Source: Stercorarius parasiticus (lineage: Eukaryota > Chordata > Aves > Charadriiformes > Stercorariidae). From it: 64,000 nucleotides of DNA. A program made the position numbers and the translations under genes. How positions within the stretch are numbered: position 1 is the stretch's first letter; every line of letters begins with the position of its first letter. Where the stretch lies: the NCBI GenBank assembly GCA_013396915.1, contig VWZL01004596.1:71334-135333 (forward strand), in the 5' to 3' direction. The notes beneath the pieces were generated by a model, which saw only the letters and a list, made by a program, of their open reading frames with translations, ran no database searches and was not told the DNA's origin. This document shows, in pieces, positions 1-14,102 of the stretch.

Positions 1-2649
1 TTTGTAAAGTTTACAGCTGAAATTTAAGAAGAATCTGTCCTTATTGAGTATTCCCAACTTCTAGCCTTCAGTTCATGCACCATTCCCTGTGTGTAAATGA
101 TAATCCCATATCCCCTCACCGCTCCTGCGTGTGACCACCCATGCAGCATGGGGAAGGAAACCGAGTCAAATGCAAAGGGGACAACTATCTAACAGCTCTG
201 ATTTGGCAACCAAAGCAAAAACCCAGCCTGGGGAGGGACGGCAGCAGTATCTGTTGTGTGATCGGCTGTTGATTTAGTGTTTAAAAACATTGTAGAATAA
301 CATAAAATACATAAGTAGTAAAGAACATTAGGTTGTAAAGTTCGATACTCAGATGTAGGAAAATGCCAGACCTAAGGTTGCCTCTGCCTATAATATAATG
401 GATATTATCTTTAGTTCCATGATGATACACTACTTTGCCCCGGGACCCTTACAGTGAATCAGAGCTGTGTAACAACAGGGGGCAGGAGCTTTGCTTCGTT
501 TGCTGCAGGACCAGAAAGGTCTGCAACAAACAAAATGGAGTCAGGGGGGAAGACACAGGACAAGTTTAACTTTAGGCAGTTGAGTCTCAAACCAATCTTA
601 AGGCTAAATAAAACCCAAGGGAACTGTACACTGTTTCTACCCATTTCATAAACACACTTCAACTTCTCATCTTCTGGTTCGGCTGACTGGAAGTTTCTAG
701 GGTCAGTTTTACACTGCTGCTGAGCATCCCCAGCTGCAAGGTGCATGGAAAGAGCTATGACTGAAAAATAAGCCCATAGGTCTCTGAAACAAGGCAGAGA
801 GGCTGACTTTTAGTCTTGCTGCACTTCAATTTCCCACACGCATGAGAAATACATGAGATATAGTGAAAATAAATTCCTTCAAGATCAGGAAGCACTCCAG
901 TACTAGAGCAGCAAGCAGCAGAGATGCTTATATGGAAATGCTGTTTTCACAGAAGAGCTTGAATAGTGCAGCATATAAGCCCTGGGGCCACACACTGAAG
1001 ATGAGGGGAAAACAAAATATTTAAAAGTTGCTCCTTCAGTGAGTGCTCAATGAGGCTGAGGACGTGTGCGTGGGGAGAATGGCAGGCAATCATTTAGCTA
1101 AAGACCAGATCATCTCATATATACATGTAAGAAAGCCAAATTAAGATTCTACAAACAGCTTTGTGATGTTCGCTGACTTCTGACTGTCAATTTGTCCGTG
1201 CATTATTAATGTTTTTTCTCTCTCTCATTTTGCTTTCCTTGTTGGTTTCATCCAAACAAAATTACCAGTCTCCCAACAAACGGAACAAAACAGTCCTTTA
1301 AGATTCAATGATATTGGACGCTGGAAGGTGATAAAGAAATCTAGCCTCACCCTTAAAGAATACATTAGGCCTTAAAATATTTACTTTTGCATTAGATTTT
1401 AAATTCAAAGACCAAACTTGATCTGTGAAGGAAGATTCAAATTTTGTAATGTCAATGACCAAGTCTTAGAGCTTTCCATTTATAAAAGCAGTGCTCATCA
1501 GCAACTATAAAGCCAATTCACTATGATTTTTCTGATTCTATTTCTCAGACATTTATAAAATAAAACTATTAATTTACTTTAAACTTGAACTCCATGTAAA
1601 AGTTGTAGATTTGGAAACAAGCGACGGAAAAAAATCAGGGTTTTGTCATTTTGACTTGCAGCTCAAGTGTTAAAGCCTCTTCTACAAACTTTGCACACAA
1701 ACTGTTTGCAATAGGAGTATATTCTTATTTTGGGCATTATCACTTGATGCTTCTAATTTTTTTTTAAATTATCCCTAACACAAACACTTGACCCCAGCCG
1801 TTCCAACGATACTCAAACCTTCGTAACACACAGCACTGTATAACACAGAGGTAAAAGATGGTGCCCTGCACGCCTCTGGCGGTACATTTCCTGCAGATGA
1901 AGGACTCCCGTCTTACAGGAAGCTGAGTGGTGCCTCAACTAATCAAATTCAACAGCAGATTAGGAAGAAGGAACGGGATTGAATTTGCAGCTCCAAGCTG
2001 AACACTCTGTCATGACAAACAATTTGACAGGCACTGATCTAAATGCTTTGGCATTCGCATTTCAAAATTCAATAGCCATATGCTTACCATTGAAACGTGC
2101 CAAAGGCATCTGTTCTTTAACAGTTTCTGAAGTTTGTTTACCACTGCATAGTAATATACATTTAATAATTGCTTTAATACCTCCTCCCTCACCCTCAAAG
2201 ACTTAACAGCTCCAAAAGAGTTTTAAAAGCTCTATATATAATCTAGGTCTGAACTTTTTATTTCTCCATGGACAATTTTGAAATGAAGTAATACGAAGCA
2301 GCATAAATAAACCATGCATAACAAGGCAGGATAAGCATTGCCATCTATCAAGCAATCTGCTGCAGAAGGCTAAAGATAAATGCACCTTTTTTTCCCCTCA
2401 ACTTTTTCCTTCTCCTCAGTTTTTCTTTGATACTCAGTGACAAGTGAGCTTCCTGTCTTCCAGATAACAGGCTATCTCTTGGGTGAGTTCATGCTGGAGC
2501 TGTTCCACCGAGGAAGCAGCATGGTGCAGCGAAGCCTGCACTTGGAGCATCCTCACCTCTGCCAGGCCAGCCCACACCCGACATTCTTACTCTCCTGGTA
2601 GGGAGCATCCCTTTTTATTAGTTCCACGAAGTTTTGCAAATAAGCTAGT

Positions 2650-3215
2650 CATAGAATCATAGAATGGTTTGGGTTGGAAGGGACCTTAAACATCATCTAG
2701 TTCCAGCACCTCTGCCATGGGCAGGGACACCTCCCACTAGATCAGGTTGCTCAGAGCCCCGTCCAGCCTGGCCTTAAAAACTTCCAGGGGTGGGGCTTCC
2801 ACCACCTCTCTGGGCAACCTGTTCCAGTGTCTCACCACCCTCATGGTGAAGAACTTCTTCCTAACGTCCAGTCTGAATCGTCCCATCTCTAGTTTTAATC
2901 CATTCCCTCTAGTCCTACCATTACCCGACATCCTAAAAAGTCCCTCACCAGCTTTCTTGTAGGCCCCCTTAAGATACTGATAGGCCACTATAAGGTCTCC
3001 TCGGAGCCTTCTTTTCTCCAGACTGAACAACCCCAACTCTCTCAGTCTGTCCTCATAGGAGAGGTGCTCCAGCCCTCTGATCATCCTTGTGGCCCTTCTC
3101 TGGACACGTTCCAGCACATCCATATCTCTCTTGTAGTAGGGGCTCCAGAACTGGATGCAGTACTCCAGGTGGTGTCTCACGAGAGTGGAGTAGAGGGGGA
3201 GAATCGATTGTGTAG
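2650..3215 (-). repeat. CR1 LINE fragment, 5'-truncated, with 147-codon frame
   Basis: This is the 3' end of a CR1 non-LTR retrotransposon in the same orientation as LCLAT1. Read on the minus strand it ends with GATGTTTAAGGTCCCTTCC and two ATTCTATG-like terminal repeats, the hallmark of CR1 3' ends. The minus strand holds an uninterrupted 147-codon frame (2737-3180) with the C-terminal ORF2 pattern: [52 protein letters not shown] and LDGALSNLI. This is the tail downstream of the reverse-transcriptase core. The endonuclease, the RT catalytic domain and all of ORF1 are missing, so the copy is dead on arrival, as is usual for CR1. The upper boundary near 3215 is approximate. Confidence 0.93.
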
Positions 3216-3313
3216 TCCTTACACAATCTTGGCATTAACTATGCCTGCTTATCACTCTGATTCAACACTAGTCCCTTTAATCATTAAAAGCTGTAACACA
3301 GACATGACACCCA

Positions 3314-3353
3314 CCAAAGATTTAAATTAGCTTCCAAAGATTTAAATTAGCTT
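3314..3353. repeat. 20-bp direct tandem duplication
   Basis: Two perfect copies of CCAAAGATTTAAATTAGCTT lie head to tail, about 100 bp beyond the CR1 fragment. Replication slippage is the simple explanation. Confidence 0.95.
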
Positions 3354-6300
3354 TTAAAAAGGCTAACTTGTCTGACTGTCTCTAGACAAGATGATACCTA
3401 TGAAGACCACAGTGTTACTGTGAATAAAGCATACACTAAAATATCTACCTAGGAAAAGACAATTTAAGAAGAAAGAATCTATTTCAAGTGTGAATTTGCT
3501 GCTTTGTTCTATTCAAATGCAAAACAGTGTTGTTGGTTATTATATTGTCACTTTCAATGTTGCTTAATTTACATAAAAATTAACTAGACTCTTCTTTTGC
3601 ATGCATCAAGTATTCATGGTTAGCTATCTATGTATATTTAATATATTTCCATGTCATCATCCACTGCTGGATAATTAGTTCCTGGAACTCTTACTGTGTT
3701 TCAAACGGTGAAATGTAAGAAGATCTTATTTAACATCAAGTTTCCATTCAACAGATGAGTAGCAATTTCCCACTCATCTTCACCTGTTCTGTGTTTTGAT
3801 ACTTTTTTCTGATGTTTTACACTTAAAGGGAATGCACATTTCAGTTACTGAAGAGGCACCTCACAGGCACCCAGCCTAATCAAGTTAAACGAGCATTCAA
3901 CACCGAGAGCTAAATGCTGATTTTCTCTCACCTCCTTTATATTTCCTTTTCTCCAAGTCATACTACCAATCCCAACGTACTGACATACAAGACAGTTATG
4001 CAGAGGAAGCCTCACTGAGAGTTAGAATAAACACAACAATATTTATTTGAAACACTGGGATTTTAAACATTCTTGTCGATAAACGTTATACAATTTTTTG
4101 TCTTGTGTAACAACACATCCAACCACCTTTCCAGTATAGTCAGTATGAAATTTTCTACCAACTTCAACAAATGAGGGATTCTGCCAGAGATCTGAAGGCC
4201 AAAACAGACGCTTAAAGTTATCTTAACCTAACCTTGCACTAAAGGCAGCTGAAATTCCTGCAAAGGAGCTTCAACCTTGTGATGAAATAAGACAGAACTG
4301 TTATAATTAAACAAAAAAACCCCAACCCTGTAAGATGTTTCTATTCTCACAGTATACTAAAACTGAGCAATACCGAGGTATTGCAATAGCTGGGGCACAG
4401 GTCTGATAAAAACAACTTTGCCATTTCTTCCCCTGTTAAGATACTTAAAGCAGTTTGCAGTTCTGGGATTAAGTTCCACTCACATCTGCTACTCTTGGGC
4501 TCGACACTTTGGACCAAATTTCCTCTTTGGTCAGCAAGACGACTACCTGCTGTTTCTTTGCGAGCAGAGGCTTATTCGTTCTTCCTTTCCAGCCTTGGTG
4601 TTATAATCATTTATTTCCAAGCCCAGACAAAAAAACCATGGAAAAGTTACAGCTGGACACCTTATCCCAGGTCTCCGCGCTCTGCCCAGCAAGCCATTCA
4701 AGGTTCTGGTACAGACCTTCCTGTCCCTCACACCGAGTTGTACGCACATGTCCTCTAGCAGCTTTACTCAACATGGATCTGCCTTCAAATCTGATAGATG
4801 TGATCATTCAAGCACACAACCCACTCGAAGCAAATTCCTTTGAGAGCCACCAGCTGGCCGGCTGTCATCCAGAATGCAAGTTTGGCAGGAGGGACCTTAC
4901 TATACACAACTGCTTATAAAGTGGAGTACAGTAACCCAAAGCTGCCTCTACTGTGTAACCTCCACCAGCCTCTGTTGGTAAACAAAGGGAAACTACTGAA
5001 CTCAACCAACCTTATTTGTATTCCTGCTAATCGAATTTCACTCAAAGTGTCATATATGGGGAGCGTTATTTGCGCTGAACAAAAAAAGGAACCAAATATA
5101 TCTCGGTAATGTTGAGTTGGAAATGGTACCGTCACAAGTGTCTGCCATGTGGCAAGAAATCTGATCCATCGTACACTGGATTCAAACACTATTGTACTGG
5201 GCAACTGCCAGGCATCAGCAGAACTAGGGCTGCCTGGGGTGGCGGCAGACACAGCAGAAGTCTCACAGAGGCTGCAGAAGGGTCCTTCTGGCAAGCACCT
5301 GCTGTGGAATAACTCTGCTGAGGGAAGTTAGCAAAGCATCATGGTTTTTGTGCTTGAGAGAGGGGCTCATCCAAATCACGGCTTCTTTCAAGAGAACAAG
5401 CTGAGAGTAATACACAGAAATGACTAGTAATTAATTGCAGCATGGTTAGTGCAGGAGCAAGATTGTAGTGGAGAGTGCGTAGAGAGTAGAAAGAAGAAGT
5501 GTCCAAAAGACAAAATCAGGAAAGTTTGAGCTTTCTTAGTTCTCTCGAACTTCAGAGTTGACAGAGTTTCTTCCCTCTGCTCTCAGATGAAGACAGAAAC
5601 AAGGACAGAGCGACATAAGAGAGAAGGAACCTTAAAGAATTAACTCTCTCTTCTGCAGATTTGTTGAGGCCACTTGCGATACTCTTTCAGGCTTACCTGA
5701 GGCACAGGTATCAGCATGTGTAGAAGACAGAACCGCAATAAATTTATGAAGAAGGATTACATGAAAGTGCATTTGGAGTGTTTATTGCAGAGAGGTATAG
5801 GAGGAGATCCTTCAAAAAAATCCTGATACTGTTCCAACCAAATACATAGAAAAGATCATGAATTCAAACGATCTTGAGCTATTGCGTAATAGTATGCACA
5901 GTAATTCACCCAAAAGATATTATTGGCTTGTAAAGACGTGGCAGGGCAGTAGATTAAAATCTAAGCGCATCATTCAGGATGGGGTAGACCAGCAAAGGCA
6001 GCAAATTCCAAAGTTCCTGTAGGCTGCCAGACGGTCATCTCCATTTTAGCAGAAATGCATACTCTGTTTCGAAGGCTGGACCAATTTGACCATTCTGAAA
6101 AACACAAATGCTCTGTGGTCTGTGGTGACAACAATTACAAACTGCTTCCTTGTCCATTCATTTATTGTCAACCTGTGTCTGATGGCTTTCAATTAACCTC
6201 CCTCAGCTCCAAGGTTCTGCTGATAAGCATCAGCTCCTCCAGAGCAGATTGCTTTCAGTCTCGTTTTACCTTGGTTGATAAATCAAAACATTTGTGATCT

Positions 6301-9300
6301 TCATCTAAATTTGCCCACAAATATACAAATATAGCAGTTACTGCTCTTTGGTTTTGACCGAAGTAGACTATTATGGAAAAACAACCGAAAGAATAATTTA
6401 TCTCATCTATGTCAGCATTTTGTTTCTCTTGTAACTTTAAGTAACTACTTCGGTTTATTCCTATTTAACCAGGCTCCCCTGTGTATTTATCTGGTTCTGA
6501 ACATTCTTTTGTATAATAAACACTGCTGAAAATAACATCTTATGAATTACAATAACAGCCTGAGAAAGATACTTTATCCCTGCACTATACTAAAAACAGT
6601 TTCTGATAATAGTCACATTTAAATACTCTCCAAAATTCACCGAATGTTTTCAAACACAAAATTTGCTTCCACAAACCTTTTTTTCCCAGTGAGTAAGAAT
6701 ACCTAGTTCTCAAAGTTCATTGTAATGCTAATGAAAACCTTTTTTCATACTTAGTTGAAGGATATCCTGTCCTTCTGCTGCATTATTAATACTGCCAAAC
6801 CACTGGAAAACTAAGTGCAAATGCCAATTCACTTAGTGCTATCATTCAGCTCTACGGAATTTTCCATTTTAGCTACACTGTGTGCTAAGTAGCAGACAAA
6901 ATATATTTTACAGGCAGTTCTCAATAGCCCTTGTTTATCTTGTGACAAAAGCCTGACCAGCACATTGCACGTGTTCTTATTTGTTTATAATTGGTTTCTT
7001 AATGTGGGTTTACGGTTTTTTTTCAGAGAAAGATTTTTGTGAAGTGTCATACTTCTGGGTGATATTCCTTTTCAAGATAACAGCTCTTGATTTTTCTCTA
7101 AATCCAGATATACATACTGAATTCCGTGGAGCAAAAGGCAATTTGACATTTCTGCTCTATAAAATAGAAGTACAATTTAGTAACAAAAGTCAAAGAAACG
7201 CATCACTTGAAAATTAGAAAAAAAACCCACTTTTGTGTTTTGTTTGTTGGTTTGGTTTTTTTTAAGAGATTGAAATCTGAGAGCTAGAAGATGCTTATTG
7301 TGTAACCACATTCAAATATCCCTTTTGATATAGCACTATTTCCTAAAGTGTACTCTGGATTACTCATAGAGAGAAAACACATTATTTTATTTATAAGATA
7401 ACAGATTTGAGAATATGCTGTAAGTATACATCTTCAAACCCCTCTTACTTCTTTCAGCTACCTCCACTATTTCCATCTTTTCATGTTTGCCAGAACTCTT
7501 CTATTAAATAAAGAAAATATTTTAGCAATGTGTTTCTGCATAGCAAAAAATTTGGGGAAAACAACAGTAAGATAGGAACTGTAAAAGAATTTTCAAAAAA
7601 ATTTGAAAACTTTTGAAAATGAAAGCAACATTTCTGGAATTATAACCAGATACTCCCAAATTCCAGCCTTCTCATAGGAAGAAACTCAGTTCATTTCCTC
7701 AGGTTTACTCGAGGTTCAACCTCAGAGCCCTGCCGGTAAAAGCTCTCCATTCTGACACAGTTTTTCTTTCTTTCATTTGAAAGGAAAAAGCATGAAATAT
7801 ATTGTTAAAAGTTTGTCGTTCTAAGCAAAGGAAATAGCAGAGTGGCAAAACACAACATTTGCTCTCTCACTCAAAAGCGTATACCACAAGAGGGCTGCAG
7901 TCAATCTCATTTTTGGAAATTCCTATTTCTCAGCATTTAGTTATGCAATTTGAATGTTCAACACTTTCCTTCTGTTTTACTTTGAAAAGATGCAGCGCCT
8001 GATGTGGCTATTGGAGTTGCAGGTCAAGACAGAGCATCCCGATAGCGGATCCTGGAATGTTTTCCAAATGACGTGTACCTACTCAGTTGAGTTCCTCCTC
8101 TGGATGAGCTAACAGGAGGTAATGGACCTCTAGCAAGATGCCAGTGAAATCATTCTGAACAACAATACTGCTACACTGGCTTGGGGATGCCCCCGAATAT
8201 TTTGCAGACTAAGTGAGCTCACTTTGCTCATATTGACTAGTTGAAACCCATGTTGGCTTCGTTACCATAATCTCTTCAGTTTGGGTGTAAAGCAGCTCTA
8301 GTCTGGCCACAGCGCTTTCAGTCAGCTCAGACGGAGTGGCAGAGTAAAAATCATTCTGATTGTAAATAACCATGGGGGATATATCCTTGCTGCATAAATT
8401 CACAAAGGCTAAATCAGTCTGTTTTCTGTAACTATATTAACAAGTTTTTAGAATGTGATACTTACCCTAGACAGTTTGCCAAGTAAGACATAAATCAGCC
8501 ACCAAAACTCCTCTACATATACACAGCTTAGTATATACACAATATACCCCACCTTACAGGAAGAAACCCACCATGTGAGTCACAGCCTCATTATATTCCA
8601 TCAGCATTTGGCTGCTTGATTTTAATGAATTCTGTGCTGTCTGCTGCTATCCAAACAAGAAGATGTGAAAAAGAATATGCCGCAAGCTGATTACAACATG
8701 TGCCAGAATACAGAAAGGCACAAGACTGAAAGTCAAGAGAATTTATCCCTTCCAGGAGGAGAATAATCCTTTGAAAATGTTCTCTCCTAATGTACAACAC
8801 TGCTGTTATGAATCAGAAATTATGTATATATTTTAAAATTGAGTGCATGCTTACGTGCATGTCTCAGTGTGTAATGTCAACTGAATTCGTTAGCACCACA
8901 GGTAGCATAAATCCTGATGAATCTCCACAGCCTCTCAGTATGGTTTGGAATGCATTATTAATGGGTTTATTAAATATTTGCAATGCTGTGGACATGTGGA
9001 GTGAGCTATTTGAGACAGCTGCACATTAACTGCTACCTGCTTCAACAATGCTAATATACCAGCAAGGTGGTTGTTTCAGACATACAAAAACAAAATACCT
9101 GCCTCAAAAAGCCACAGTCCTAGCAGATAGTACGTGAAGAATGGGAAGGAAAGAAGAAGCTACACAGCTGCTGAGCAGGAAAGCAAAGGGCTGATAGAGG
9201 AAGCCAGGGAGCTTTCAGGTCTTTTGGAAGGAATGCTTTTTTTGGGTAAGTGAAGGCAGAAGTAGGACTGGTTAAATCACAGTGGTGCTTCTGACAGGAT

Positions 9301-12135
9301 GAATGTGGAGAGCACTTAAGCAAAGAATCCTTTTGAGGGATGATTCTTCAAAAGCATCCAAGCAGATCTAAAGAACACGAATTCTTACAGGATTTTAAAT
9401 GGGACTTACGTCCCTAAGGTCTGCCCTCTGTGTGTTTGGCTTTCAACATCAGTACCCATAGCAACTTCCAGGCAACGCAAACGTGCCACTGCTCACAAAT
9501 TCCAAAGTCTCTGAAGCTTTTTTTCAAAAATGTCTCTCTTCTTTTTATTTATTGTGCATGTTATGCTTTTCTCCTAATAGATGTCCTTATTGTCTGTGCA
9601 ATGCCAGAAACCATCAGGACAGGCTGGGTCCTTTCAGAGCTGTGCAGTGAACGACCGGTAATTGGATCAAGCCAGACAGAAGGTTGCTCAGGTCCTCGCT
9701 CCTGGAACTGTTTTATAACCACCAAGAGCACTCAGTTTTATTGTTATACTGTGAGGTCAACAATGACTACCAATGCAAACAAAATCACAGTTTTTCATAA
9801 GTCTAAATATAGATGATGCGCATTTCAGAGATGTTTATTTTAAGATATCATTAGCTTTTAACAGTATGAAATGAGATTAGGGAGAGACACTATCATATTG
9901 AATGTATATTGAAAACAGTTCTCCCATTCTTAACTGGTAGCCATTCCACAGAAAAGTTAATTTATGGGAAAATATTTTCAAACTTTACATCTGTAATCTG
10001 TAATATACATCATTATAATAGTTAATTCACATTGTACAACACTTCAAATAACTGGCATGGTACGTAGGCAGTAAAGGGAAACCCTTCCTATATCTACCCA
10101 TGTTTGGTGAGAACATTGAGAGCAAAGACCTTATTTCCTGCCCTCCAGAACCCTGCAGTTCAGGAAAAGGTTGACAAAATAAGTCCCAACGACAGCAATA
10201 TTTCAGGTGGCATACATGGTGATGAATGAGGTGAAGCGCTGAATTTATGTTGAAGTTTATGTTTTGATAAAAATCTATTTTAAGAAGCATTTATGCTCTA
10301 CTACAATTTTTCCCAAGCTCCTCTGCCCTCTCATGTTTTTCGTTTTTCAGTATCAGTACCATAGCAACATCCAAGACTCATGAATGTGGTACTGCTCTCA
10401 GCATCCCTGGAGCAGAGTCTTGCAAATGATTGCCAAACTCAGGGATCTGAGTCAGCTCGGAAAAGTATGATGCTGGGCTAATTTTTGTATACCCTTAAAA
10501 TAATGGCAGGGGACTGGGAGGAGGGCAACGGGAAGAAGAGATGAAGCTTCAACAGCAGAAAGGAACAAAAGAAACAAACTACTTAAGGTTTAATGATATA
10601 TAAGCAGCAAATTTTGCAAGAAGAGGACACTGGACGTTGTATTACCGCCTCACAGATTCGGGGGCTGTATCTGAACAGCTTGAGGGTTCCAACGTTTCCA
10701 GTAACTGAAATGATACTCCACGGACCTTCTCCCCTGCCAGCAATTACTCATAGAAAAGTGGTATCAGGAATACACAAAATACATTTGCAGCAACTTTAAT
10801 GCAGCTGGAAATGAAAACAGCTAGCATCTGCAAAAAGTGGAAGAGTGGGAAATCCATCAAATATGACTGAGACTCTCCTCTACAACGGGACTCTAGTTTG
10901 GGATTGGTCTGTTCAGTCTAGAGATGCTGTCATTTTTCTAATAAACACATCAGGAAACATCATCCCCTAACTGAAACTGTAACAGTATTTTGTCCTGGAA
11001 AAAGTATGTTTAGGCTCCTCTATTAAGACTCCCTGAAGTAATTATCTGCCTTACTAATAAAGAGAGCCAAGAAACAGGTATGCTGAGTAGAACATCTGGT
11101 AATGCCATGTGAAATAAACAGATATCAACACTATTCCTCTGTTTATAGGAATTATTTTCAACTTCAGCAATAACTAAATATGCTACCAATCCAACCAACA
11201 GCACCTGCAAAAACATGGACCATTAGCTGACAAGAACGAGCGGTAACAAATAAACTTGAACTTTACCTGAGGCTCACCTATTGTCTGTCCTGCAGCCATA
11301 AGGCTTTAAAAACAACCACAAAGCTCAGCACTCTGCCACAAAAACCCAAAACCCCTTGTCAGTTCTTACAGTATTTGGTATACTTTATTAGTATCAACCC
11401 CATCACAAGGATGATGTGAACAAGGCCACAAAATGGACTGTTTGGTGTTCCATGCAGGCTCAGGGGAGCACCAAGGGTATCGCGAGCCCCTGTGCTAAGC
11501 TTAGTGTGCTGCTGTGAGTGACACTATAGGAAAAACCAAACGAAATAAATATTCCAATCAGATGACTGACCTTTCAAAATGTACACCTAGAGAGATGCTG
11601 ACCAAGCCTAGACCAGCAGATACACCTTGTTACACATGCTCTCAGTCCATGGCCTAGCCAAAGCACATAAACAACATAAAAACCAGAACAGCCTTTTTTA
11701 AAATATACCTTGAAGAGGAGATAAACATTAGATTTAAAACAAAAGCAGGAACACACTTTCAATTCTGAAGAGAATAATTCTAATTTTTACTGAAGAATCA
11801 TTTTTCCTGAACTCATCTGTGGCCAAGCTTCATTTCTACGTATGCAATCTGATGAGCTCACATTGTTCCAGGCCTCCAGTTGAAGCAATTAAAAACGTCC
11901 ACGTTCGCCAAACATTACCACATCGTTACCACAGATACTGTGTATTCTGAGTTAAGGGAAAACAGTGGAAACCTCTAATACCACTGTGGGGTAACTGCTG
12001 GCAAATAATAACTTTTTAATATGGTTACCACAGCGACTATTAATCACCTGCAAGGAGGCAAACGGAAAAAGATCCACTGCATGGTATATCTGTTTGTCAC
12101 AAGCCATGACTCACACCTAAGAGAGTGTAAGGACA

Positions 12136-12678
12136 TTATTTCACTAGATGGGTCTTGCTAGGTTCAAGAACATAAAACCTGAAATATTTCTGATGAGTAC
12201 CACGGATATGTGGGTGATGCAAACAACAAGATGTCAACCTGTAAACACTACAGGTAGCAACTCTTACATTGGTCCACCATGAACCTTCCAGTGAAAGGCC
12301 ACGTTCCCTTCTCAAAAGCCATGGAGGCTGGAAAGAGGAAAGCATGGGGGCTGAGAGAAGAGAGTGGTTTGGAGAAAACCAAATCCTTCCCAGAAAGACT
12401 GAAATGACGGACAGTTTGCCACAGAGGTGGGGCAAGTAGTGCAGAATACCGTTCCAGCAAGACATGTAAGAAGAGACAGCAACAGAAACTTCATCATGTA
12501 CCAAAGGCCAGAAAATATCTAACTGAAAGCTGGTGCTCATTCTGAGAAGTACGTCAAAGCCAACACATGCAGATGTTTGCAAGATATGGTAATCATCAAC
12601 GGTTAACATGATTCTGGAAAAAGTCAAGCTGCCCTTTCCCATGTTCCAGATTACAGAGACAACCTTCAGCGTCTGCAA
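12136..12678 (-). other. Unrecognised 180-codon open reading frame
   Basis: This is the longest ATG-initiated frame in the window, read in the same direction as LCLAT1. The predicted product begins MQTLKVVSVIWNMGKGSLTF and includes the segment ILHYLPHLCGKLSVISVFLG. I recognise no domain, signal peptide or repeat. Just upstream of the ATG the minus strand reads TTTATTGCAG, which could serve as a splice acceptor. It could be an exon of a non-coding transcript, decayed repeat sequence or chance. I do not assert that it is a gene. Confidence 0.25.
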
Positions 12679-12774
12679 TAAAGCACAACAGCCTGCACCC
12701 GATTTTCTGCATTGCTGAATTTCACAGACATGCCTAGCGATAAAAGCATATTTTTGAACAAGGTCTTTGTTGTG

Positions 12775-12789
12775 TTTTTTTTTTTTTTT
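12775..12789. repeat. T15 homopolymer
   Basis: Fifteen consecutive T lie within intronic DNA. No recognisable retrotransposed body is attached on either side. Confidence 0.9.
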
Positions 12790-14080
12790 AATTAACTAAT
12801 TTGTTATGAATTTTCTACCAACAAACACAAGGCATAAAAGGCATGCAAGCTTCATTTCACAAACCAATATTTCCCTATCAAAGGCTATGCTATTTAATGC
12901 ACAGGATCCAATTCTCATAAAACACAAGTTCAATTACAACAGCAACCAGTGAACTCTAATGCTGCATTTTCAGATAAAAAACTGCTCAAAGCTCTTTCAC
13001 AATGGCTCTGTCATTTCTCAGTATCAGTCTACTTAGTAACGTGACTCTGGGAGGCACACATGCACAGACCAAAAGAAAAAAAAAAGAAAAAAAAATTGGG
13101 AAGAAAGAATTTCCTTGCATTGAGGAAAGATGGTTTAGAGTTGCTGCTTAATCTCTGCAAATCTGATGGATATACGGGTGAAATTAGCTGATTGAGGACC
13201 TAAAGCTAATGCTTGTGTGGCCACTTATATTTTCCTATTTCCAAAACAGACTGGGTTTGGTTTACACATGCACCGAGCAACCAGCACAAACAGGCGAGAG
13301 CTGCTCCGAGATGACAGTGCCGGCCAGTGTGCAAGCTCTGGCCTCGCCAAAACCACAGAAATTTTGGCAGTGGCCCAGCATATCATTCTGGGAGTCAGAA
13401 ATCTGTTCAGTCACAAAGAGGGAGGCTAGCTTTTGTTAAAACAACAGATCTGACCCTTACCATCATTTGATGTGGGGCCTTTCTACATCCTGTACCTCTG
13501 TTACACGTTAGACAATATACTAATATACTCTGGCTACTTCAAGTTGGAGGGTCTTGTTAATGAATTACTCAATTGAGAGTATCAACTTTAAACACCGTTT
13601 ACACGAATACGTCAAATTTGAGCACCTCAGCTCATGTGACGGTTGCAGGGCTCAAGACAGAACCATCTCCTAAAGACGGTTCCTAAGCTAGTTAGGGTTT
13701 TACACAGGAGCTTACTGTGTTCTCCGTGCGTGGTGAGGACACCCAGAATGCACTTATGAGGACCTGCTTGCCTAACTGCTTGGTTACTTCACACCCCAGC
13801 AAAGGTGAACCGAACCCATATGTGCCAGCTTTCAAGTGCTGATCACCATCTCCTATTAACTGTTTTAGACATCTATTAATCTGCAAATCATAAACTGTCT
13901 CATAGATTATTAGCTCAAAAGTGTCACATAAGCACACTGTACCATAACCCAAATAAATGGCATTAAGAGTTAAGTACATAAATACACAGACGTGGATACT
14001 ATAGCTCCCAGAAAAGCATACAGACTCTACATAATAGTTAATAAGTGTCACAGGATTAAGATATTTACATTTTTTTATAC

Positions 14081-14102
14081 CTATCTATCTATCTATCTAT
14101 AT
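14081..14102. repeat. CTAT tetranucleotide microsatellite
   Basis: Five CTAT units and a degenerate end form a short tetranucleotide tract in intronic DNA. At this copy number it may be only weakly polymorphic. Confidence 0.95.

Noticed and set aside
2747..2962. + strand frame of 71 codons within the CR1 fragment (and its mirror at 48844-49059)
   Set aside because: These are antisense shadows of the CR1 ORF2 tail and recur in both copies because the repeat itself is shared.
4509..5294. Overlapping frames of 126-136 codons on both strands (4509-4919 + and 4914-5294 -)
   Set aside because: No recognisable domain, no convincing splice sites defining an exon, and frames of this length occur by chance in 64 kb. 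They are not reported as genes.
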